From NCBI GenBank assembly GCA_041751935.1, contig JBGSIA010000109.1:23318-87317 (forward strand): a DNA stretch of 64,000 nt, given 5' to 3'. Positions 44,463 through 53,784 of the stretch are shown in pieces. The translations under genes and the position numbers were made by a program. Numbering within the stretch: position 1 is the first letter of the stretch; each line of letters opens with the position of its first letter. Source of the DNA: JBBSJZ01 sp041751935. Its GTDB lineage: Bacteria; Planctomycetota; Planctomycetia; Pirellulales; Pirellulaceae. The notes under the pieces are model-generated. The model ran no database searches. It saw nothing but the letters and a program-made list of their open reading frames with translations, and was not told the origin of the DNA.

Positions 44463-44711
44463 ATCAATGGATCTTGCGGCTAATCGGACGTGAAACAGCG
44501 ACTATCTTGCTCGGATAATGCCCCAGCGACAAGGCGAAGGGGACGATTTGATGGGTTTCGATCTTGCCGAACCGGCACAGTTTAGCTATTCCGCAAAGAA
44601 CTAAAGACCCGCATAGCTGATACCGATACTGACCGATGCAGGTCCCGTGTCCGTTCGCGCTCGGGAGCCGCGTCAGCACGTTAGCGCCCTTCAAATGACC
44701 AGGATGGAATT

Positions 44712-45914
44712 ATGACCGCGTCGCCACAAAGGCCAAGCAGTCAACGGGTAGAAACCGTCACCCATCGCGAGCGACTCTCGCCGGTGCCAGTTTCCCCGCA
44801 TACGTTGCCGCCAACACTTATCAAATTGCGAAATCTCAATGCGACACGGCCCCCAACGACATCCGTTGTCAGTGGCTGTGAAGAGGTGCCAACAGCGATC
44901 GTACCGAGCGTGGAGGCCGCAAAAATGGCGACTATCGCTCCTGAATCCAGATCCAACACCGAGGGGAGCACGGATTCATCCCCTCGCCGTGGACTGCTCT
45001 CTCGAATTACGTCACAGTCACTGGTTTTGTTAGTCATTCTATTCATAGCGGTTACTGGAATCGTCGCCGGAAATCGCGGTACCGAAGAATCGACTCGCCA
45101 GACCGCTAGCAACGGTGAACCGCTCGATGCTCAACTTGCCCAGGCAGAAGCCGCTGTTGCTTCCTTTGGGGAACAAAACGGAACTCCATTTGTTCAACAG
45201 ACGGTGACGCAACAAGACGAGAACGTTACGCCGGATACAATCTCGCACTCTCCAGCATCGATGGAGTCAGCGGCCATGGGCTTAGCCGTTTCCGACACTT
45301 CCGCGAACGCTTCAATTTCGCAACCGATTGATGACAACTCCACCACAACATCAACCGACGAAAATCCTGTCTTAGCCAACACCACGCCAGAGCAACCTCA
45401 GAGCCCAGTCGGTGCAACGTCGACGCTGGGCACTCCGGAACTCGATCAAGCTATCGCATCGATCTCTGCTCCCACAGTGGACGCACCTGATGCAACTAGC
45501 GGAATTACTGCGGCTGATTCAGCCGGCGTTGCACCGAAGGCGACAAAGGCAGACTTGGTCGCTCATGCCGAAAACACAAAACCTGTCTATGCAAAGACCG
45601 AAACACCAGCGGGCGTGGATGATTGGTCGCGATACCTGCCTGGTAATGGTCCGACCAACGAATCGAATTCCGATGTCCGGCAAACGGCGGCACAGCAACC
45701 GATCGCGTCGAATGCAGTTGCACCCAATGTGATTTCAACGAAAACACCGCAAAGCCCAATCGACCGTTACCAGCAATACTTGAATACGACATCAGCTGAA
45801 CTCGCTCCAGCGAACTCGGGCACGACGGCGAGTTCACCCGGTGTCTATGAAAACGGATCTCTGAGCGAGCAAACCCAGGTTCCTGGCTACTCGATTCCTA
45901 CGCAACAACGCTGA
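44712..45914 (+). CDS. Single-TM protein with low-complexity extracytoplasmic part
   Basis: 400 residues from ATG 44712 (GGA-rich site upstream). A cytosolic Pro/Thr/Ser-rich part (1-100) leads to one transmembrane helix (QSLVLLVILFIAVTGIVAG, about 100-121). The rest is a long, Thr/Ser/Ala/Pro-rich, probably disordered extracytoplasmic segment with weak coiled-coil character. No domain recognised. It starts a tight cassette with a BY-kinase-like ATPase gene (10 bp downstream) and an ExeA-like ATPase gene. A membrane scaffold or co-polymerase-like role is inferred from context only. Confidence 0.7.
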   Translation: MTASPQRPSSQRVETVTHRERLSPVPVSPHTLPPTLIKLRNLNATRPPTTSVVSGCEEVPTAIVPSVEAAKMATIAPESRSNTEGSTDSSPRRGLLSRITSQSLVLLVILFIAVTGIVAGNRGTEESTRQTASNGEPLDAQLAQAEAAVASFGEQNGTPFVQQTVTQQDENVTPDTISHSPASMESAAMGLAVSDTSANASISQPIDDNSTTTSTDENPVLANTTPEQPQSPVGATSTLGTPELDQAIASISAPTVDAPDATSGITAADSAGVAPKATKADLVAHAENTKPVYAKTETPAGVDDWSRYLPGNGPTNESNSDVRQTAAQQPIASNAVAPNVISTKTPQSPIDRYQQYLNTTSAELAPANSGTTASSPGVYENGSLSEQTQVPGYSIPTQQR

Positions 45915-45924
45915 AGTAGAAACT

Positions 45925-47196
45925 ATGAGCACTATCGACCGAGCGTTTGTCAAAGCATACGCGAGACGCCAACAGTCCGGCGGAAAGCCATCGCCTGCCG
46001 CAGTTTCTCAACAATCCCCTGACGATATCGTCTTGATCAACGAGGGTGCTGCGGACACTGCGTCGGTGTGGCTGGACAATGGCAATGATTCGACGCTTCG
46101 AGTCGACTCGGCACACTCAATGCACGTTCGTCTGCCAACGCCTGCTGCGCCGACAAAGGGGCCATCCGCAGCACCTTCGACCACGTTGGAAAAGAGCAAC
46201 AATACAACGTCCAATCCGGTAGCGGACCTACAGCAAATTTACACAGCATTTGCAGTGATCGCCGACCACGCGTCATGGACGGCTGATGTGTTCACGACCG
46301 AGGTCGATACGCACAACAAGTATGGCAGTGCGCTGCTACAACGTGATGCCGAGATGCATAGGGCGGCCGAGCAATGTGCCTCGGAAAAACTTGCTGCAGA
46401 AAAACTTGCTGCAGAAAAACTTGCTGCAGAAAAACTTGCTGCAGAGAAGCTTGCTGCAGAGAAGCTTGCTGCAGAGAAGCTTGCTGCAGAAAAACTTGCT
46501 GCAGAGAAGCTTGCCGCAGAGTCAACTTCCGGTGTCGAGGAAAGACCAGCGGCGGACCATTTTCGGGCAAAGTGGGAAATCGACGCGCTTGATGTACCAT
46601 CAGCGGTCGCTGATTTATTTTTTGACGGCGAGTTATTTCAGCAAATTGCCGAGCAACTTTCGGGTGCCGTTGCCACTGGATTGAAGCGATTGCTCGTAAC
46701 CAGTGTCCAAGACGGCGAAGGCCGCTCGACCGCGGCGATCGGGTTGGCGATCGCTGCAGCCGCATCGGGTTTGCGAGTCGCACTCGTGGACGGCGACGTC
46801 ACCGCACCGACACTTGTTGACGATTTGCGACTTGAATTGGAATTCGGTTGGATCGAAGCTTTGCGCGGCCGATTGCCGATTGAAGAAGTCAGTGTCCATG
46901 CGACTCAGGATGGCGTCACACTCGTACCGCTAATGACTCCATCGGAAGGAGCGTCTGCCACCGCGCGAGAGATCGACTTGCTGCTAGACAAACTCGAAAA
47001 CGAATTCGAACTGATCATCGTTGATGGCGGTTGCAGTAAATGCAAGACGACGCGATTGACTCTGGGGCAATACGACAGTGCCATGATTCTCTTTGATAAA
47101 ACAAGAACTGCCACTGCCGACATCAATGAGTATTCGTACCAACTTCGTTCCGCCGGTGTGCTCGGTGTCGGTGTGATTGAAAACTTTGTCAATTGA
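45925..47196 (+). CDS. BY-kinase/ParA-like ATPase with repeat-rich linker
   Basis: 423 residues. An N-terminal flexible part (1-150) is followed by a KLAAE-repeat helix (about 154-198). The C-terminal ~200 residues form a MinD/ParA or CpsD-type fold: LLVTSVQDGEGRSTAAIGLA (Walker A), RVALVDGDVTAPTLVDDL (Walker A'), and FELIIVDGGCSKCKTTRLTL (Walker B region). The P-loop lysine is replaced by Arg267 (GEGRST). This suggests weak or lost ATP hydrolysis, or an altered autokinase. BY kinases normally control exopolysaccharide chain length. The 3' neighbour starts 21 bp downstream. Confidence 0.8.
   Translation: MSTIDRAFVKAYARRQQSGGKPSPAAVSQQSPDDIVLINEGAADTASVWLDNGNDSTLRVDSAHSMHVRLPTPAAPTKGPSAAPSTTLEKSNNTTSNPVADLQQIYTAFAVIADHASWTADVFTTEVDTHNKYGSALLQRDAEMHRAAEQCASEKLAAEKLAAEKLAAEKLAAEKLAAEKLAAEKLAAEKLAAEKLAAESTSGVEERPAADHFRAKWEIDALDVPSAVADLFFDGELFQQIAEQLSGAVATGLKRLLVTSVQDGEGRSTAAIGLAIAAAASGLRVALVDGDVTAPTLVDDLRLELEFGWIEALRGRLPIEEVSVHATQDGVTLVPLMTPSEGASATAREIDLLLDKLENEFELIIVDGGCSKCKTTRLTLGQYDSAMILFDKTRTATADINEYSYQLRSAGVLGVGVIENFVN
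46384..46518 (+). repeat. Nine-unit 15-bp coding minisatellite
   Basis: Nine perfect or near-perfect copies of a 15-bp unit encode E-K-L-A-A. Units carry GAAAAACTT or GAGAAGCTT in the order A A A A B B B A B, which suggests expansion by slippage or unequal exchange in blocks. The unit is in frame, so copy changes keep the gene open. Confidence 0.93.
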
Positions 47197-47217
47197 AGCG
47201 TAGGAAGAAGGCATAGC

Positions 47218-48045
47218 ATGTACGAAAAGCACTGGCAGTTAGCGGCTCGCCCATTTGTGAATTGGTTTGATTCCGATTTCTACTATCCTTCAGAAGTGCA
47301 CCAAACCGCGGGCCTGAAACTTCGTTACGTGATCGAGAACCGCCAAGCTGCCGTCGCCTTGTGTGGCGAAAGCGGAATGGGAAAAACGACACTGATGCAA
47401 ACGCTCATCGCTCAATTGCCGGACGATCTTTCACCTGCTGTGCGAATCGTCTTTCCGCAGCTTCCCGGCGAGCAATTAATTGGCTATCTGGCCGACAAAC
47501 TCACGGGCAGTCTGGGCAGCGAAACAGAACCCATTCGCTTGACACTTGCACGACTGGAATCGTTCCTGGAACAAAATGTCGAGCAAAACAAACATGCCTT
47601 GGTGGTCATTGACGAAGCTCATTTGTTGGCTGCTTCGGATCAGTGGGAAACGCTACGTTTGTTGCTAAACTTCGGTGCCCAGTCTCACCAAGCAGAATCG
47701 GCACTGACCATCGTCTTCGTTGGGCATCCGACGCTGTTGAGTTTGATCGAACGCAATCGCTCGCTGGACGAACGCATCGCAGCTAAATGTGTGCTGCAAC
47801 GTTTTTCGCCAGCAGAGACCGCCGCCTATATCCAACATCGCATGCGTGCTGCGGGTCGCGATAGTGACGAAGTTTTTACGCCCGACGCCGTGGACGCATT
47901 GCACCAGCGAAGCTCCGGAATCCCGAGGCGAATCAATCGCCTAGCGGACCTCGCCTTGATGGTTGGGTACGCAGAGGAACTGAGCCAACTCAGCGCCCAG
48001 CAAATCGAAGGCGTCCACTCGGAATTGGTGACCCTTCCCAGCTAG
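47218..48045 (+). CDS. ExeA/MshM-like AAA ATPase
   Basis: 275 residues. A strong ribosome site (AGGAAGAAGG) precedes ATG 47218. It opens MYEKHWQLAARPF, as many ExeA and XrtA-locus ATPases do, with Walker A GESGMGKTT (50-58), Walker B LVVIDEAH (128-135), a sensor in IVFVGHPTL, and arginine-rich SGIPRRINRLADLAL. ExeA-type ATPases assist secretin assembly or polysaccharide secretion machines. Its neighbours suggest membership in an envelope biogenesis cassette, though no polysaccharide polymerase, export or secretin gene is in view. Confidence 0.9.
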   Translation: MYEKHWQLAARPFVNWFDSDFYYPSEVHQTAGLKLRYVIENRQAAVALCGESGMGKTTLMQTLIAQLPDDLSPAVRIVFPQLPGEQLIGYLADKLTGSLGSETEPIRLTLARLESFLEQNVEQNKHALVVIDEAHLLAASDQWETLRLLLNFGAQSHQAESALTIVFVGHPTLLSLIERNRSLDERIAAKCVLQRFSPAETAAYIQHRMRAAGRDSDEVFTPDAVDALHQRSSGIPRRINRLADLALMVGYAEELSQLSAQQIEGVHSELVTLPS

Positions 48046-48477
48046 TGACTCTGCCCCGCTCAAGCAAACCTCCGCCCAAGCAATGAAGGTTCTCGATTGC
48101 GATTGGGTCTGCCGCCGATCGTGCCGGGCTGGAGGCTAAGTCGTCGGGGGCTGGATATCGATGTTCAGTTCTCTACCTGCAAGTAAAACCGATTTCCGTC
48201 AGGCTAACGCTCGTTTGGCCTCAGCATATTTGCTTGCGAGTCGCTGCGGGAGTGTGAAGATCCGCTTTAATCGTGTGACCTAGCGGTCGATTGTTACTCG
48301 CCCGAATCGGCCTGCCGACCGAGTTGAAACGGTATCGCAGTTTCTATACGAACACGTCGACTCTTCATTGCAGTTACACTCAGTACATGGCGGATCAGCA
48401 AAGAAACGGTATCTTGCCAACAGTGTTTGGTGAGCGAATTGTTGAATATGACGCCAGTGTTACGCTCGACGTGAATC
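48046..48477. other. Intergenic region between the ATPase and kinase genes
   Basis: 432 bp with no recognised RNA, terminator or promoter. A 32-codon frame (48388-48486) overlaps the kinase start by a few bases; it lacks a good ribosome site and was not called. A leader of the kinase gene is likely here. Confidence 0.5.
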
Positions 48478-51400
48478 ATGTCTGAATCTAGTGATCGAAA
48501 TTTGTTAGTAGGCGTGGTGGCGCTGCAACTGGACCTCGTGACTCGCGATCAACTCATCGCGGGGATGTTGCGTTGGACGCAAACAAAGTCAGAAAAACTA
48601 GAGCAGCTCCTGCTGGAACTGGGCTCGATCGATGCCGCCACATGCAAGATACTCTCGGCCTTGGTTGATAGGCGATTGGTACAACACGCTGGCGGGCAAG
48701 TCGTCGGTGGTAGAGCCGAATCATTCGATCTGGAGACAGCGCAGGCTATCTTGTCACAGGTTCAAGACTCCGATTTGAACGCGTCGATGCAGACGGTTTT
48801 CCCGTTCAATGTGTCAACCGTTCCTGATGTTGAATCAAATCCGAGTCTAGATTCACTGGATGGCGATGGCTTGATGACGAGGATGCCTGACTCGTTGGAA
48901 GTTAAGAAGGACTGTCGATATCGATTTCTCCGCCATCATGCGAAAGGCGGGTTAGGCGTCGTGGCGGTGGCCGTGGATGAAGAACTCAATCGCAACGTAG
49001 CACTCAAGGAAATTCAAGCCCGATATGCCGACGATGACGGAGCACGACAGCGGTTCCTGCAAGAAGCCGAGATTACTGGCAATCTTGAACATCCGGGGGT
49101 TGTTCCGGTGTATGGACTGGGAACCCATGCTGATGGTCGGCCGTACTACGCGATGCGATTTATTCGCGGCGAGAGTCTTCGCGATGCGGTGGATCGGTTT
49201 CACCGTGGGCGGATTAGCCAAACGGAGCTAACGACGGCAGAAGCGTTCGAGTTTCGCAAGTTGCTCGATCGGTTTGTCGACGTTTGCCAAACGATTGAGT
49301 ATGCACACAGCCGAGGTATCGTTCACCGCGACATCAAGCCAGATAACATCATGCTGGCTCCCTTCGGCGAAACCTTGGTCGTTGATTGGGGATTGGCTAA
49401 ACACGTAGGTGATCACACTAGTTCGGTTCATGCCGAAAGTGATCCGCTACAACGAATCTCCGGCAGTCGTTCCGCGCCGACTCAAATGGGAAGTGTTGTC
49501 GGAACTCCCGGTTACATGAGTCCTGAGCAAGCGACCGGTCGCGTCAACGCCGTTGGCCCGCAAAGTGATGTCTATTCTCTTGGTGCAACGCTGTACTATT
49601 TGCTCGTTGGAACTTCGCCGTTCGACTTGCTAGGCAGGGGGAAGCAGTCGATCGGCCAGCTATTGCGACGCGTTGAAATTGGCGACTTTCCTGCACCGAG
49701 AAAGCTACGGCCAGCAATTGCTAGCCCCTTGAACGCGATCTGTTTGAAGGCAATGAGCCTCGATCCCACTGCTAGGTATGCGACACCTCAAGCCCTAGCG
49801 GACGATGTCCAGCGTTATCTCGCCGACGAATCGATTGCGGCGATTCCAGATCCTTTGGCGACGCGGATTAGACGGTGGACGCGGCGGCACCAAACGCTCA
49901 CCACGACCGCCATTGCGATCGTGCTGTTGGCGACCGTCGGACTGGTCGTGTTCTCCAGCCTCCTCAGCGCGAAGCAGAAAGAGCTAGCCGAAACAAACTC
50001 GCGTCTTACCGTCGCGCGGGCGGATGCAATCCGAGCCGCCAACGATGCAGAATCGCGTCGACGGGAAGCCGAGAGCGAGCGAGAGAAAGCCGAACTGGCG
50101 TTCCAGGCAGCCAATGACGCAAAGAATCTAACTTACGCGTTTAGTGAGTTTTTGATCGACAACATCCTGGCCGCGGCACGCCCCAAAGGTGTCCAAGGCG
50201 GGCTGGGAATCGATGTCAAAGTCATTGATGCGTTGCAAGCAGCGGAGCGTAAGATTGACGATGTATTCGCTGGTATGCCGATGGGCGAGGCGACTGCGCG
50301 TTCGGGTATCGGTGGTACATGGTATGTTCTCGGTGAATATGGTCGAGCTGAAGTTCATCAAGCCCGCGTCGTCGAGTTGTTCAAAGGCCAGCCTCACAAA
50401 CAGGACCAATACTTCCAAGCACTTTTTTCTCTCGCGTTGACGATCAAGAAAATTGGACGGCTGGATGAGGCCATCGAACTTCAAGAGCAAGTTGAAACAT
50501 ACTTTCGCGAAACGTACTCGATGGACGATCATCGGGCGTTGGTCGCCGCCAGCGGTCTCGCCGCTAGTTTCCGTGATGCAACGCGTTTGGACGAAGCCAC
50601 AGAAATGTTGGATCGTGTATTAGTCCAGACTCAAAAGCACTGGGGCGAGGAGCATCCGGAGACGATCCTGGCAACGATTAACTTGGCGGAAGCACTTCGC
50701 CTGGGTGATGCTTCATCGCGAAAGCGTGCACGGTCACTGTTAGAGGCGGTTGCTGCTACTTCGTCCGATGTGCTTGGGAAAACACATCCCGATGCGCTTT
50801 ACGCGGCCAATAACCTAGCCAGTTTCCTGTTGGAGGAAGGCGATACTGCGAACGCGGTTTTGATGCTGAGCAACACGTTGGGTGCGATGAAGACGGTTTT
50901 GGGCGTCGATCATCCTGAAACGCTAACCACTCAAGCAAACCTGGGCAAGGCATACGCACAGACCGGCGAAGTTGAAAAAGGGCTCGCGATGCTCTACGAA
51001 ACGTGGCTCTCCAGTGCAAGCAAGCTTTCGAACGACCATCCGTCGACGCTCAATACACTCGATCTGTACGCCTACGCACTCTCGGAGGCGGGGCGTATCG
51101 ACGAATCCCTTCGCAGGTACGAGGAAGTATTGAGGGAACGTGTTCGTGTGTTGGGTGAGACCAATGTTGAGACGTTGACGACGATGAACAACCTCGCCTT
51201 GGTTTATGAACAGGCCGGTGATTTGTCACGCGCGGTACAAATGCACCGTCGCTGTCTAGAACTGCGACGGCAAGTTTATGCCGATTCCGACGACGAGCTG
51301 CTGCTTTCGTTGTACAACCACGCCGTGTGCTCGCTCAACGCCGGAGAACTTGATGAAGCAATGGCGCTTTCCCAAGAACGAGCGGAGATCGTCGAACGCG

Positions 51401-52068
51401 TTGAAGGTCCCCACTCGCCGCGAACTTGGGAGGCTCTGGAGATGTTGTCGTCGCTGCAGAGTCTCAATGAAATGCATGAGACCGCGATTAGTACATCGCG
51501 AAAGATGCTCACCATGATGCAACAGTCGTTGCCGAAGAGTGATCGGCGAGTCGTGAACGCAAGCGGAACGTTGGGCGTCAATTTGCTTGATGCGAAAGAG
51601 TATCAGGAGGCTGCAGAAGTATTGTTAGAGACCGTAACGCAGAACCAACGTGAGTATTCCCAGACCAAAGATGACGACGTCGGCATGGAACTACGCAGTT
51701 GGCTTGTCTATCTCGCCCAGGCAGAGGTCGGTGCGGGCCAATTCGAGCGTTCAGTCCTGCATGCTCGGGAATCGGTGCAAATTGCCGAAGACTTGATTCC
51801 TGACGATTGGCGAGTGTTCAATGCTCGCAGTCTTTTGGGCGAAGCAATGGCCGGTGTCGGTGATCCAGATGCGGAGAAGTACTTGCTGGATGCTCACCAA
51901 GCGCTACTTCAGCGGCAGGAATCCATTCCCAATCCGATTCGCATGAAACACATCCACGCCTCATTCGATCGCCTCGTCAACTTCTACAACGCGAAAGGCG
52001 ACACCGAGAATCTCGCCGAATGGGTCAAAGGCAAATCGCTCCATGATCCGCAAAAGGTTGAACGCTAG
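48478..52068 (+). CDS. Transmembrane Ser/Thr protein kinase with TPR repeats
   Basis: 1196 residues from ATG 48478. After a ~140-residue N-terminal region the kinase domain shows KGGLGVVAVA (glycine loop), VALKEI (Lys ~178), IVHRDIKPDNIML (HRD ~282), VVDWGLAKHVG (DWG in place of DFG, as in many planctomycete kinases) and VGTPGYMSPEQATG. A transmembrane helix (TTTAIAIVLLATVGLVVFSSLL, about 474-495) is followed by a short coiled coil. The remaining ~690 residues are kinesin-light-chain-like TPRs (for example ALYAANNLASFLLEEGDTAN, TLTTMNNLALVYEQAGDLS), outside the membrane if orientation is as expected. A receptor sensing extracytoplasmic protein is inferred. The ECF sigma gene follows after 120 bp. 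Confidence 0.93.
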   Translation: MSESSDRNLLVGVVALQLDLVTRDQLIAGMLRWTQTKSEKLEQLLLELGSIDAATCKILSALVDRRLVQHAGGQVVGGRAESFDLETAQAILSQVQDSDLNASMQTVFPFNVSTVPDVESNPSLDSLDGDGLMTRMPDSLEVKKDCRYRFLRHHAKGGLGVVAVAVDEELNRNVALKEIQARYADDDGARQRFLQEAEITGNLEHPGVVPVYGLGTHADGRPYYAMRFIRGESLRDAVDRFHRGRISQTELTTAEAFEFRKLLDRFVDVCQTIEYAHSRGIVHRDIKPDNIMLAPFGETLVVDWGLAKHVGDHTSSVHAESDPLQRISGSRSAPTQMGSVVGTPGYMSPEQATGRVNAVGPQSDVYSLGATLYYLLVGTSPFDLLGRGKQSIGQLLRRVEIGDFPAPRKLRPAIASPLNAICLKAMSLDPTARYATPQALADDVQRYLADESIAAIPDPLATRIRRWTRRHQTLTTTAIAIVLLATVGLVVFSSLLSAKQKELAETNSRLTVARADAIRAANDAESRRREAESEREKAELAFQAANDAKNLTYAFSEFLIDNILAAARPKGVQGGLGIDVKVIDALQAAERKIDDVFAGMPMGEATARSGIGGTWYVLGEYGRAEVHQARVVELFKGQPHKQDQYFQALFSLALTIKKIGRLDEAIELQEQVETYFRETYSMDDHRALVAASGLAASFRDATRLDEATEMLDRVLVQTQKHWGEEHPETILATINLAEALRLGDASSRKRARSLLEAVAATSSDVLGKTHPDALYAANNLASFLLEEGDTANAVLMLSNTLGAMKTVLGVDHPETLTTQANLGKAYAQTGEVEKGLAMLYETWLSSASKLSNDHPSTLNTLDLYAYALSEAGRIDESLRRYEEVLRERVRVLGETNVETLTTMNNLALVYEQAGDLSRAVQMHRRCLELRRQVYADSDDELLLSLYNHAVCSLNAGELDEAMALSQERAEIVERVEGPHSPRTWEALEMLSSLQSLNEMHETAISTSRKMLTMMQQSLPKSDRRVVNASGTLGVNLLDAKEYQEAAEVLLETVTQNQREYSQTKDDDVGMELRSWLVYLAQAEVGAGQFERSVLHARESVQIAEDLIPDDWRVFNARSLLGEAMAGVGDPDAEKYLLDAHQALLQRQESIPNPIRMKHIHASFDRLVNFYNAKGDTENLAEWVKGKSLHDPQKVER

Positions 52069-52188
52069 GCACGTTGTCAGACCGAAAAATGTTTGAGAAT
52101 CTGTCACAAGTTTCGCTTGGCGTACGACTCTTTGTTGTCAGCTCAACTCAACGGCTGCACAACGATGAAATTTTGGGAATTCCAATTG

Positions 52189-53697
52189 ATGACGCGTACG
52201 ACTGCTGATTTGGTGCGAGCTGCTGCGACCGGTGATCGCGCTGCTTTTGAAATGCTGGTTAGGCAATATGCGGCAATGGTTACAGGGGTGGCCTACAGCA
52301 AGTGTGGTGATTTCTCGCTCAGCGAAGATATCGCTCAGGAAGCGTTCATCGAAGCCTGGAAGAAATTGGCAGCGATTCTTGAGCCGGAGAAGTTTTCTGG
52401 CTGGATTTGCACGATCGCTCGTCGCCGAGCAATCGACGCCGTCCGAGCGAACCGGTCAATGCGCTCCGAATGTAGTATCAACAACATGGCATCGGAGATC
52501 CAAGACCACAAGCAACTCACACCCGAGGCCAACATGTCACAACAACAGGAACGTGAATGGGTTTGGTCGATGCTCGCTCAATTGCCTGAAGCTTATCGCG
52601 AGCCAATGATTTTGTTCTACCGCTGCGAAGAATCGACTCACGAGGTTGCGATCGCGCTGGGCGAAAGCGAAGCCACCATACGTCAGCGACTCAAGCGGGG
52701 ACGTGATATGCTGCGGATCGAAATGGCTGAATCGATCCGCACCACTCTGGGAGCTACCGTGCCCAAAGCCGCGTTTGCGGCGATGGTCATGGCGTCACTA
52801 CCGTCAACCGCTTACGCTGCTGGTGCGGCAGCCACCACCGTGACCGCTGCTAAGTCAAGCAGTACTGTGGGCGCTGCTGCGTCATCAGCCATCGGTGGCG
52901 CGGTGCTTGGTCCACTGATTGGAATCGCTGGCGGCATCTTCGGAACGTGGATGGGCTGGAAGTACAGTGCGTATGAAAGCCAACAGAGATTTATCCTGCG
53001 CCAGGCATTGCGGTTTCTTGCGGGACTGGCCGTCTTCGTCATCCTGGTGGAAATATTGGTAACGATGCGAGTGCGGGGCGCGATTGCAGACGACACTCTT
53101 TATTCTAGTTTGCTGGTCGGATTGATTCTCGGCAGCCAGGGACTAGGCTTCGTGTGGATGTGGCGTGAGGTCCGCGGCTATAAGCAAATTGGGTTGGAAG
53201 CGAAGTCGCGAGGGGAACCGATGCGACCACTTGCCCAACAGTGGATCGATCAAGTTCGCCAGCAGACTCGGGTAGTACACGCCGACGGTAACGTTACCTA
53301 TGAAGCGTTTCGTTGGAACGCTGGTGGATGGTTCGGAAGCTGTTTTGGTGCTTGTGCATGGATGATACCCTTGGCTGCAGTCGCGTTCTGGAACGGTTCA
53401 ATTTCGATGGCCATCTTAGCCTGCTTGTCCGTCGTCTTTCTCGTTGCTTTCGCGTTTATCTTCTGGCGATTGCGCGAAAGCATTGACTCCTACTTGGCCC
53501 TTCAAATCCTAGTTGTCGTATCGTTCTTGATAACGATTGGCGTATTCGCCAGCATCCAACTTTTAAGCAACGCTCAGACCCAGGAATCTCTTCGCTGGTC
53601 TCCCTGGGCGTGGTGCCTCCTTGTCCTGTTTCCATTGACATCATTTCAGTTCTGGTGGATGCGCCGAAATTTTATGCGAGAAGCGCAGGAATGGTAA
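52189..53697 (+). CDS. ECF sigma factor fused to a multi-pass membrane domain
   Basis: 502 residues from ATG 52189 (GGGAA 9 nt upstream); ATG 52165 or TTG 52093 are alternatives. Sigma region 2 (about 15-85) shows DFSLSEDIAQEAFIEAWKKL and FSGWICTIARRRAIDAVRAN. Region 4 (about 130-185) shows LPEAYREPMILFYRCEEST and IRQRLKRGRDMLR. The C-terminus adds a Gly/Ala-rich hydrophobic part (195-265) and about six helices (277-295, 304-325, 383-427, 435-460, 473-492). A membrane-tethered sigma that is released or held by an embedded switch is inferred. The upstream kinase gene is a natural partner; the pair may act as one sensing route. Confidence 0.9.
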   Translation: MTRTTADLVRAAATGDRAAFEMLVRQYAAMVTGVAYSKCGDFSLSEDIAQEAFIEAWKKLAAILEPEKFSGWICTIARRRAIDAVRANRSMRSECSINNMASEIQDHKQLTPEANMSQQQEREWVWSMLAQLPEAYREPMILFYRCEESTHEVAIALGESEATIRQRLKRGRDMLRIEMAESIRTTLGATVPKAAFAAMVMASLPSTAYAAGAAATTVTAAKSSSTVGAAASSAIGGAVLGPLIGIAGGIFGTWMGWKYSAYESQQRFILRQALRFLAGLAVFVILVEILVTMRVRGAIADDTLYSSLLVGLILGSQGLGFVWMWREVRGYKQIGLEAKSRGEPMRPLAQQWIDQVRQQTRVVHADGNVTYEAFRWNAGGWFGSCFGACAWMIPLAAVAFWNGSISMAILACLSVVFLVAFAFIFWRLRESIDSYLALQILVVVSFLITIGVFASIQLLSNAQTQESLRWSPWAWCLLVLFPLTSFQFWWMRRNFMREAQEW

Positions 53698-53709
53698 TGC
53701 TAGCGAGCG

Positions 53710-53737
53710 AGGTACAAAGTTAGAGGTACAAAGTTAG
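53710..53737. repeat. Perfect 14-bp tandem duplication
   Basis: AGGTACAAAGTTAG occurs twice without a gap (53710-53723, 53724-53737) between the convergent sigma and DUF1501 genes. A recent slippage duplication is likely; no function is evident. Confidence 0.85.
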
Positions 53738-53784
53738 TTGAGTCAACGACGCTCTGTTCAACGAGTTCACGATCTATAGACGCG

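Noticed and set aside
44463..44711. Cobalamin or SAM riboswitch in front of metH
   Set aside because: I looked for the B12-box and SAM/SAH core sequences on the minus strand and saw none.
46384..46518. CRISPR-like array
   Set aside because: The units are contiguous 15-mers without spacers inside a coding frame.
46374..46592. Cys/Arg-rich repeat frame (CCRKT units) over the minisatellite
   Set aside because: It is the same 15-bp repeat read in another frame; the EKLAA frame is in the long ATPase gene.
48388..48486. 32-codon frame just before the kinase gene
   Set aside because: No ribosome site or conserved feature; it runs into the kinase start and probably lies in the leader.
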